DNA from: Kappaphycus alvarezii
Taxonomy: Eukaryota > Rhodophyta > Florideophyceae > Gigartinales > Solieriaceae
Direction of reading: 5' to 3'
Length of the DNA: 64,000 bases
Assembly (NCBI GenBank): GCA_002205965.3
Contig: NADL03000532.1
Location: 62,001 to 126,000 of the forward strand
Positions within the stretch are counted from its first letter, which is position 1. Each line of letters starts with the position of its first letter. The notes beneath the pieces are model-generated. The model saw nothing but the letters and a program-made list of their open reading frames with translations, made no database searches and was not told where the DNA came from. The position numbers were made by a program, and so were the translations under genes. Positions 46,719 through 55,154 of the stretch are shown in pieces.

Positions 46719-47980
46719 CTAAGATTTATTTTTTTGTTTGTGTTCACTGTGTTTGTTGCGGTTGTTTCTAGTTTGGAAGAAGCGGTTACAGTGGGCACAA
46801 GGAATAATAGACGAATTCCGCTCAGATCTGTTGCGGCACTTTCTACCACCTCTGTGCTGAACAAGTTGCTTCGTACCCGATACTTTGAGCTGATAGAGAT
46901 CACAGGTGAGTAAATAAGACTTAAATTCCGAAACAGAGGGTGTTCTAGGTGCCACTGGATGTGGAGGAGAAGGTACAGTGGATGGAAGAAGTGGAACTGG
47001 AGAGAGAGGTTCGACAGTAAGCGGAGTCGGGATTCTTAACGCTGGAGGTTCAACAGGAAGAGGCAGCACCGCAGGCGATAAAGAAGACTGGTTGCAGTGA
47101 CTGAAACAGGAGCAGGAGGTGTCGGAGGTGCAGGACCAGGGGAGATCAAGTTAATAACTTGAACTGAGGCAGCTCCTTTTTTAAACAGTTTCTTTTGACC
47201 GTTTGGTTTCGACACACGGCTTGCAGAGACAGAGAGATGCTTTGAGCGGAGGCTGACCGGATTATTGGAGTTGCTACCGATTGCGGGCCTTCTCTTTGTA
47301 CCCAATGCCAAGAATTTTTGAGGAAACCTCTTCTTCTTGGGAGAGGAAATCTTCTTTTGAGAGTGAAAAGGGAGTGAAACGACGCCCGAAGTGGTTGCAG
47401 TGGAGGTGATATCACCGTCTTTACAGTCAGACTCAATAGCGGAGTCGTCGATAAAACGGCACTTTGGGCAACGCTTCGGTTTCGCGGATCGATGCGGGAC
47501 TTGAACAGGGTCAAATGATTCGTCGTTGGAATTTAAATTGATACGGCGGACGAAAGGGTCCTCTGGATAGATCTTGTTTTCTCGACGGAAGACGGAGCGG
47601 CAGATGACCACTGGAGGCAGGACGTTGCGAGAATGGGCGAAGGCCGAGAAATAAGCTTGAAAGATATAAGGAAGCAAGGGGTTTCAAGGAGGTTTGGACT
47701 TACTGTTGAAACTATACACGTGCTGTGAGACAAATCGAGGTATGAGACACAGAGACGAGGCGAGTAGCAATGAGGAGTCGGGTCGCAAAATGTACTTTGT
47801 TCTGTGGTGCATGGATGAAGAACGACGACGGGCCGCAAAGCCAACCAAGGTAGTTACTGAAGAGAAAACGGGCGTTAGACATGCGGCAAGACAGAAGGTC
47901 AGTAGATAGTGCAGAGACGACAAAGAAGTCTGATCAAACCTTAGGTGCTTTTTTTGGAGCTTCTGTGTTTTCCTCCCTAC
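46719..47980 (-). CDS. Unknown protein frame with SAP-like and zinc-finger-like motifs, possibly spliced
   Basis: Open minus-strand blocks lie between the copia primer site and gag. The longest (47,677-47,036) contains SRNVLPPVVICRSVFRREN, a CPKC pair and basic patches (KKISSPKKKRFPQK). The last block, ending at 46,719, has SEFKSYLLTCDLYQLKVSGT with a following KQL, which fits a SAP DNA-binding motif, then CAHCNRFFQTRNNRNKHSEH, a C2H2-like finger. Splice-like signals lie near 47.70 kb (GTAAGT) and 47.85 kb (CTAAC branch-like site, pyrimidine tract, CAG). I do not recognise the protein. It could be a host gene fragment caught in the element, an insertion, or an extra frame of this copia lineage. 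Confidence 0.4.
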
Positions 47981-48059
47981 ACGGAGTTTAGATTAGCCTC
48001 GAGGTGGTTCGCGGGGAACAAGGGGCGCGAGAAAGATAACCCGGTGTGCAACTCTAGCG

Positions 48060-48076
48060 GCCTAGGCCCATAACCT
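48060..48076 (-). other. Copia primer-binding site, half-tRNA type
   Basis: Directly inside the 5' LTR end the minus strand reads GGTTATGGGCCTAGGCC. The first eleven bases equal the primer site of Drosophila copia as I remember it (GGTTATGGGCC...), which pairs with the anticodon region of initiator tRNA-Met rather than with a tRNA 3' end. Confidence 0.65.
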
Positions 48077-48164
48077 GATGGACAGAACGGGAGAAAGGGA
48101 GTGAATGATCCGGACAGGAGTGAGGGAGAGAGCGCGAGAGCAGGACAGATAGAGAGAGAAGGAT

Positions 48165-49840
48165 AAAAATAATGAAGCAAACAAAATAATTGCAAACATG
48201 TTCAAAAGTAATGTAGATAAAAACTCTCTTTCATTAAGAGCTGTGCTCGCAGTATCAACTGCATCTTATACAGCAGTTCAAACCATTAATGGTAGAAGAA
48301 AAACAAATGATCGCCAACTTCACTTGTTTGAAAGTCTTAGATTGTGATGGAATGTCACAACAGTGTGCGGGGTAGGTTGAAGATGGTTGGCCGGGGGCAG
48401 GTAACTGTGCGGGTTACAGACTGTTTGTAACGAAAGTTTGCAGGGTGCATTGAAGGTGAGGGGTAAGGGAGAAGTGGTGTCTCCGAGACGTAGGGAAGCG
48501 AAATTATGCGGGTTGAGATAAAATTGATGGGCAGGGGAGAGATGGTGATAAAGATTGAAGCCGTATGGCCAGATTTTTGGAGGTGGCAAATCGCACCTCG
48601 GAAATGTAACGGGCAGCTGTCGGCCAATGCCTAGAGTATTGGTAAATTCTGTTCTATTTCTTCTCGTTTCAAGTTTCAAGGTGTAACCGGAAAATCTGGA
48701 TTATCTTGGTAATTTTATCTGGAATATCTTGTTAATATTTAAAAGTTCTAACAGCACGTTGCTAGTTGAGCATTGTAAATTTGCTCTCTATTAGCTCCCT
48801 AACCAGATAGAGTCATTCTTATCCACAACCAAGTGATTGTCGAGTGAGCAAGGAATATGGCAAACGCCTAAATACTATAAAGACACATCAGTGATTGTGT
48901 GTAATAAATAGCAGAATTCTTATACATATACTGACACACTTAAAAAAATTGTGTGAATCTTTTATTATAAACAGAGTACCTCATAAACAACCTCAGAAAT
49001 CCTCACAGGGCTCCCTCCCACGAGCCTCAATGTCCCTATCTAAACTGCAGGTCCATACGTGCCTTACATCTCTCTCTGTACCTCTGCTGCATTTGGCGCG
49101 GTTTCAGGATCCAGCTTGAGCCAATTTTACTTGTGTGCGATTGAGTATCAAGTCCCATTCACTATCAGTCTTCGGGATTTCCAACATCATAAAAACCGCG
49201 TCCTTACTGTTGATGACGTTTTTCTTCCCTTTCTAACATAATAGTTGGGTTCTATGTAAGCTCCAAAAAGATCCCGCAGTTTCTGAAATTGCTCCGTACT
49301 GAAATTTTTTATGCTCAAAATAGCCCCAACAACGCTAGTCTCATAAAAAAAAGTGTCAAAAAGGGGATATCAAGCCCTTTTCCTGATTTCTTTCATGATC
49401 TGGTGTTGTGCTGTATTTTCCTAGATCTGAATCGCGCTCTGCTGCCGCGTGCGTTAAAATCAAAAGCCCCTGGTTTGGCTGGTGCGTGCTTACTGGGCAC
49501 TCCTCTCCGTCAGAATCAGTCTGAGTCTCGGAGTTAGGTCTGGGTGCTGATGGGGGAATGCTGCGGCACAAACTATTGAGATCAATCTGCATCGGTGGTT
49601 GCTAGCTGAGAATGGGGGATTTCTTGTCTTCTTGGACAGTCTGTAGTATTTGGTTCAGAAAAAGGGTTGCACAATGCAACTGGTGTCTGTGTACAGCAAA
49701 AGAGATAACTAAAACATTAAATACTGTGTGGTATTGCAATTGACCGCCTCATTAAATAAAGGCGGCCTACTTTGTCACTGTGTTCTCGGAGCAGTACTAC
49801 GAATTTTTTTTGTGGGTGGTGGTCTTTAGAGAGGGAAGCG
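48165..49840. other. Unassigned DNA right of the copia element
   Basis: Several overlapping short frames on both strands (48,320-48,679 minus is the longest, proline/leucine-rich) show no domain motif. I cannot support a gene here. Confidence 0.35.
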
Positions 49841-49844
49841 TGAG

Positions 49845-50290
49845 GTGATTTAACTTTGAAAGATATAGCCGGTTGTGGCCCGGAATATCCTACAGAGTGA
49901 CTAATCGTAGCTCTTCAGCTTTCGTGAAAAGCCAGCTCAAGGCCGCCCAGCAGACAAGCTGCGTTGGACATTACGACCGCGGCAGTGTGCCTCTAAGTAC
50001 TGCTTGGAACTTACCACAGTTCTCCATCGCCCTAAAAGCAACGGTACACTCGAAGTCGGTTATCACCTTATAAGCGTCAGGTGCCAATCTCCGAGAGTAG
50101 ATGTAGGGATAGGCACGAGCTTACTTCTCACAGTGGTTGCAATAAAAGATTCATATCTTCTGTGCTTCGCAGAAACTGCCGTATTGAGGAAAGTGAGCGT
50201 ATTAAACGTTTGGACCCTCTTGTGGGAGGGTTCCAGCGCGTTAAAAGAAGAAATCCGTACCACCACTGCTTCCCTACTTTTTAAAGTAGA
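49845..50290 (+). mobile_element. LINE-tail fragment
   Basis: It opens with GAAAGATATAGCCGGTTGTG (49,858 onward). It encodes SQLKAAQQTSC, in another frame QAALDIT, then SIALKATVHSKSV; the latter is homologous to the tail at 33,640-33,710. The first 100 bp match 60,430-60,560 in reverse almost base for base. The same block with drift recurs at 62,110-62,220. A dead 3' piece of the LINE family. Confidence 0.6.
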
Positions 50291-50751
50291 GCTGCATAAA
50301 ATTTATAATCTCATTATATTTTATTAAAAATAATTCGTGTTACTGTATGCCACTCTGGTTCTAGAATACTGTAGTATTGGATCTTCCGAATTATCCCTCG
50401 TATTTGGTTGAGAGGTCTATTGGCGTGCTGTGTTTCAGGTTTTCAAGTTTTCAAAGTTTCAAAAGTCTGTGTACTGTACTCAAAAAGATGATTATATTTG
50501 CTTGCTGATCTCCCCTCTGCTGTATATCCGTCATAACACTGTCCTCATGTGAGGAGATTTTCCATTACATTTTGGAAAGGTAAAATTATTGGAAGCCCGA
50601 AATTTGTACTATAAAAAAGGGTTTTCAGACTAAGGTACAATACAGTAATTCTTACTGGGGGGTGTGGTAAATATCTAATTTAAATGATGATTTGTTGAAA
50701 TGGAACAAACAAAGCCAACATTCAAAACAGGTTCAGTATTACTAGTAAAGC
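50291..50751. other. AT-rich spacer
   Basis: No gene or repeat recognised. Confidence 0.4.
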
Positions 50752-51608
50752 CTAGCATATTTCAAAAAAGTTCTCATCGTGAAGGAAGGAGTAATTCTCC
50801 TTTTGGGCTTTGAGGTCAATTTAGACCATCCGAGCAGCTCTGTTTTTCCAGCCTACATTGTATTTCGCATAGATATGTGTTTGAACTGGAAACGGCAGAA
50901 GTAGTCTGGATTTAGATTCAACAATGTCAGATGAGCGTATACGATATGCTTCAAAAGCATGTTAAAAACCGATGAACCTAGGGTGATACTTCTCCATACT
51001 ACTCCCATCTGTAGCAGTCAACCATTTTCTGTGAGGCATCGAAAAATCGTAGAGTGCCGTGGGCCACTTCATGATTAGTTCAAACTCATGGCCACCATCA
51101 ATTACTCTGACGGAAACTCTCCAGCCTTAACACCATATTGCAGCAGAATAACAACTGCGACAGATTTGGTTATTGTTCCAGGTTAAGTCCAGCTGCTAAT
51201 CAAATGTAATGGATGATACAGTTGAGAGGAAAAATCTCTTTTTTCTATATAGCATCCTACTCATAGGTATCTGATGAAACATCCGGAGTTGCAAAATTGC
51301 GTCATTTTGGCGTCGCCTCATCTGCTGTGCACCGTGGCCAAAAAACAGCGTGATCAAGTTCTAAAACAGGTCAGATAAAATAAAACAGAAATAAAAAAGA
51401 AAAGTTACTGTAACTTACCTTCATCTCCGAAATATTCGGTCCTCAACTTATTAAACTTCGAACGGAAGTTATCGAGCTTGTGCTCTCAAAATATGGTATT
51501 TGAAGACCATACCTGCTTCGGAACGGAATCCGGACTAATTTCGCGATCCTTAAATTTAATTGGCAAAAGCTGAACATCCTTAGAGGACTCCGTTAGTTTC
51601 TCAGGCAT
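50752..51608 (-). pseudogene. Spliced pseudogene of an unknown, once-conserved protein family
   Basis: The minus-strand ATG at 51,608 opens MPEKLTESSKDVQLLPIKF, then EHKLDNFRSKFNKLRTEYFG. A perfect donor GTAAGT (51,418), a CTGAC branch-like site and TTTTAG (51,361) define a 58-nt intron, after which the frame continues as ELDHAVFWPRCTADEATPK. After a frame change the text reads VIDGGHEFELIMKWPTALYD, then HRKWLTATDGSSMEKYHPRF, VESKSRLLLPFPVQTHIYAK and YNVGWKNRAARMV. It is clearly former coding sequence, with several in-frame stops. I do not know the family; it could be host or an accessory gene of a DNA transposon such as the Harbinger-like one 1.8 kb away on the other strand. The intron is the best-defined splice signal in the window. 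Confidence 0.6.
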
Positions 51609-53288
51609 CTTTTGAGCTGGGCGAGAAGGGAAGGCAAACTACTGAGATATGTTTGCTTTGCACCTGTTCTGATCCACATGTACTAATTTCATCTGCAGTT
51701 GGAACGGGATCCGAAAGTAATTCCTTTCAATAAATATGAATAATCACAATTGATCAGAAATATGTTACACGGAGTAAACATAAATGGGTATATTTGTTAA
51801 ACCTAAAACCTTCAAGATAAAAGTTTCCCTGAACACCCTGCTATTAATTTAAAAGAGATTAGACTACTATAGACTCACGATAATTCAGATTGATTACGGA
51901 GCTGGAAACACGGAGGCACTCATAAGTAATTAAGACGTTGCGTGATTTTATTGTTTTCTGGTTAGTCACAAGAAATGCTACTGTTGCAGATATTATTCTC
52001 CAAGGTTCCATTTGCTCAGTCCGACTCCCGAGCAGATTCGAACTGAACAAATTAATGGAACTTTAGGAGGCGATTTTCAGTTAAAAGTCAGCCCACAATG
52101 TAGGTTTTTATGCCGAATTACTACTCTAGGGAGGATAGGATAGTAAAATTCAGAAAAATAAATAAAATATAGGAAAAATTACTCCAACACATCGGCGAAC
52201 TACATTCCGAACTTTTCAAAATCGGCAAAAAACGCCGATTATTATAGTTTTTAAAGTCAATAATTTTAATCAAGAAAAAGGCTGATTTTACTGATTCAAG
52301 CGAATAGCTGTAGGAACGACTATATTAAATGAGGATTCAAGGATACGTTCGGAATAAGTTGAGCTGAAGCCTTTAAATTCGCCGATGTTTCTTGGCTTTT
52401 CCCAAAATTTTCGAATGTTCGAACCACTCTCTAAAGCCAGAGGAGCACAAAGGGGCGATAAAAAAATAACTTTCCACAGCTTTTTCATATTAATTAAAAT
52501 AAAATATACGTTAATGTTTCACAATCAAATCAATGTTGTTCAGTCAATTTTGAGTTCTGATGTATATAACATCCAAATTAATGTTTTTGTATTGTTTCAG
52601 TCCTAAAAATATTCTGATTAAATCGTGACTACTTCAATATATTCGATTAAATAAGAACTGAGGGAAAAGGAGGGGTTTCTTTATTGGGATGTATGGAATG
52701 GCTGGAACTCATTTGGAGTTGCAAATCTGCATGTCATATTAAATACATGTACCGATAGTCGAAGCAATTTAGAAATCATTGTTGTGGAATAAGAACTTAA
52801 CTAGGCTCGATGCTGTTGAAATTGAGACGACACAACAAGGATGAGCTGTTGTTCACAATACATCAGTAGATTCGAAGATGTGATCACTAATACGCATGAT
52901 GAAGTGTTACTTGAATAAGGCCTTATAATCTTAATTCTTTTAATCTATGACAACGCACCCGAGTAATATGTAATAGGAGATAGCTAGGACAACACACATC
53001 AGCAGTACGGTCGATAGCATGACAACAGTACTTAAGTACCTGAATTGCTAGGGAGTCAGTAAGAAATAAGAACATATATTGGATTAAATGCCAATTGCTT
53101 TCGCTTGATCCGCCGTTTTCTTTCATCTAGCGATTCAAGCAATGAGTTCGAAGCACTTCAGAGTAACTACAGGGCGCTTTTTGCAGTGCAAGGATCTGTG
53201 GCAGTGGCGGATAGACTGTTTCGCGCATTTTTGGAATAACTCCTCATGTCGCATCTTTCTTTTGGGAGGATGCTAGGTTCAGAGCAGA
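51609..53288. other. AT-rich stretch without recognisable genes
   Basis: Only small chance ORFs (52,385-52,606 plus; 52,923-53,126 minus). The last few hundred bases before 53,413 may include the N-terminal part of the Harbinger-like transposase, but no motif is readable. Confidence 0.35.
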
Positions 53289-53309
53289 TGGATCGGCTCA
53301 GCCGATCCA
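53289..53309. repeat. Perfect 10-bp-arm palindrome
   Basis: TGGATCGGCT, one central C, then AGCCGATCCA. It lies 100 bp upstream of the readable transposase frame. It could be a protein-binding site or a hairpin; there is no further support. Confidence 0.7.
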
Positions 53310-53412
53310 CCTACTTTAGGCGCTGCACTTTCTGAAAAGTTATAACATAAAGCATGTTTACGCTCTTGTGTGGAAGTGCAGCGATAATACCTTTCGCAAG
53401 TAGAGCTGGCAC

Positions 53413-54014
53413 ATGGTGGTGACTCTTGCAGATCTATTAATTATATTTTTGTTAAAAGCTCCGCTTTTAAATGTTTTTAATGTGCTAACTTTCGTAAAGA
53501 TTTCCTTGGGTTCTACACTTCAACTTTGTAACGGATTATGGAGCAATATGTATTGCTTCCTTGATGGAACTGATTGTCAAATCAGTGAGCCTCAGCCCTT
53601 TAGCCTGAGGTATTATTCACATAAACTTCATGGGCCAGGTGTGAGATATGAAATTGGGCTGAGTGTTGACACTGTTAATATTGTGTGGGTCAATGGCCCA
53701 TATCCGTGCGATTCTCATAGTGACCTTACTACTTCCAAGAAAAAATGGCCCGTTATTTACAAGAAGATGAGATGGTTGTTGATGACAACGGGTATCCTCA
53801 CCTAAAGTGTATTACTCCTCGTAACGTGGTTGACTCTAAGAATAATCTTCGTTCGACGCTGCGGGCCTGTTACAAGACTGTTAACGAGCAGTTGAAAGAC
53901 TTTAATTTTGTGCGTGTGGTGCTTAGTCCCAGTTTATATCTCCACGGTATGGGTTTCCACGTAGTGACTCGGATTACTGCATTGATGCTAAGAGAGAGTG
54001 ATCCTCTTTTTTGA
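53413..54014 (+). pseudogene. PIF/Harbinger-type DDE transposase fragment
   Basis: The frame reads FLDGTDCQISEPQP with the first catalytic aspartate, YYSHKLHGPGVRYEIG, then WVNGPYPCDSHSDL with the second aspartate region. The following part, MVVDDNGYPHLKCITP, RACYKTVNEQLKDFNF (likely catalytic glutamate) and LYLHGMGFHVVTRITALML, is in a different frame. The shift falls at an A6 run near 53,739-53,744, so it may be a natural indel or a sequencing error. The N-terminal DNA-binding part is not readable. The terminal inverted repeats and 3-bp target duplication expected of Harbinger elements were not found. Confidence 0.75.
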
Positions 54015-54087
54015 TTACGAATTAAAGTTGTTGTATTCATACGTTTTTCAATTTGCCTCTATCATCATACTTTTAGAGTTAAGTACG

Positions 54088-54128
54088 GTGTATCATACAT
54101 ACCTGTTGCTGCAACGGGTTTGATACAC
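54088..54128. repeat. Inverted repeat 3' of the transposase
   Basis: GTGTATCA and TGATACAC, 8-bp arms, enclose 25 nt that contain a second short inverted pair (CCTGTTGC / GCAACGGG, imperfect). It could be part of an element end or a transcript hairpin. Confidence 0.4.
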
Positions 54129-54496
54129 TGTAACAACAAGTAGCTGTCTTGAAGGATCTTTTAATAATATCCAAGAATTTCGGTCTTTTCCGCCCCTCCC
54201 TGTACATGAGCATTCGTTTCCGGAACCCCCACGATAATACAAACTATATTTCCTTCCAAAATGAAGTCGATTTCACAACTTCTTGCGAAGAGCCGACGTT
54301 GGTGAGGGGAAATTGCTCCAGTCTTAACCGAGGTCAACAATCTTGAAAAGTTTGTCTTGATCGGCCATTTACACTCATGAACTAATGCGGAGGGACAAGA
54401 AATGCGCTGAGGTTCAAAACATTTGTATTGAAATAGAAGTGCTAAAAGTAGTCCTCATATGAGGACAATGGTCCAATAGACACTACTTACTGGTAG

Positions 54497-54663
54497 ATTG
54501 ATGGTCACCTCCAACGCAGCCTGCTTGTCAACCGGTCTACCAGCTACTTTCTAGTTGGTACACACGCTCAAGCACTTGCAATATAGGTCCTGCCGATGAT
54601 TTCATTACAAGTACAGAGAACTCCCAACCTTTCCATTACTCACAGTAAACCAACCCAATTTAC
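54497..54663 (+). repeat. LINE-tail repeat ending in the GTAAA...TTTAC motif
   Basis: About 91% identical by my count to 23,742-23,905 in the opposite orientation. It ends exactly with GTAAACCAACCCAATTTAC, and the inverted part of the next LINE copy starts at that point. Confidence 0.75.
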
Positions 54664-55154
54664 AGTGCGGATTTGTATGAATGAAGAGCAGTGTTCGGTA
54701 GCACAGCCAGAAGGGTAGAGCAAAGGGCATGCGTGAGAGACACGGAGGAAAGGAACGCAGCCGCCGCAATGAGCTTCGCAGAGCGAAGCCCAATGCCAAA
54801 AGTTGGCTTGAGGGGGCCGAAGGGCGCCACAGGGAGTTGCAATTCCCGAAAAGTATTGCTGTCCAGAACCCCGCCCATCAACCCCCGCAGTGTAACTTCA
54901 ACAGCGGAATCGAATTCCGCAGCCCCCTTTGCAGTGGAATGAGGGGGGACTACACGTAGGAGGTAATTAATGCGACATACGCCGAAGCAGATTCCTGGTA
55001 GATGGAGAGCTACTTGAGTGTCCTCCATTGTTACCAAAGCGCTGAGGAGAGGCTTCAGCGAAGCGACATGCTTTGAGAACTCCCGCTCCACGAATAGGTC
55101 CGACCCGATTGGGGCGCGGAGTTGCAGTTCGGGCGTACGACGACTGGAAGACAC
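54660..55154 (-). CDS. LINE RT C-terminal part, inverted segment
   Basis: The 164-codon frame reads HLPGICFGVCRINYLLRVVP, then FDSAVEVTLRGLMGG and ELQLPVAPFGPLKPTFGIGL, the thumb and AQLPxRxGGLGL region that follows the polymerase core in these LINEs (compare WTLAQLPVRMGDLGL at 34.3 kb). The frame has no stop inside. The catalytic palm with YxDD is not present, so the fragment cannot be active. The first residues as displayed may be junction artefact, since the opposite strand is also open there. Confidence 0.55.
   Translation of the reverse strand: MSSSRRTPELQLRAPIGSDLFVEREFSKHVASLKPLLSALVTMEDTQVALHLPGICFGVCRINYLLRVVPPHSTAKGAAEFDSAVEVTLRGLMGGVLDSNTFRELQLPVAPFGPLKPTFGIGLRSAKLIAAAAFLSSVSLTHALCSTLLAVLPNTALHSYKSAL

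Larger units (their letters stand above)
39280..48160 (-). mobile_element. Ty1/copia LTR retrotransposon fossil with nested insertion
   Basis: Minus-strand order: truncated 5' LTR (from 48,077 up to about 48,160), primer site 48,060-48,076, an unknown frame (46.7-47.98 kb), gag (46.69-45.93 kb; IWKAKIQLILSF and a degraded zinc knuckle), a piggyBac-like insertion (43,140-45,919), protease/pre-integrase (43.1-42.53 kb; GLYPLDVTKP, WHLRLAYV), integrase (about 42.5-41.4 kb), RT (about 41.1-40.3 kb; TYVDDLLISG, FKMKDLGPVQELLGIQV) and RNase H (40.2-39.94 kb; SWHSKKQECVALSS). A polypurine tract GAAGGGGCG abuts the 3' LTR (39,280-39,718). The order is full-length copia, with several breaks. It abuts the unclassified element at 39,250 and may have inserted into it. 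Confidence 0.85.

Noticed and set aside
48320-48679. Minus-strand frame of 119 codons right of the copia element.
   Set aside because: Leucine/proline/histidine-rich without a motif; overlapping frames of similar length exist in the same stretch.
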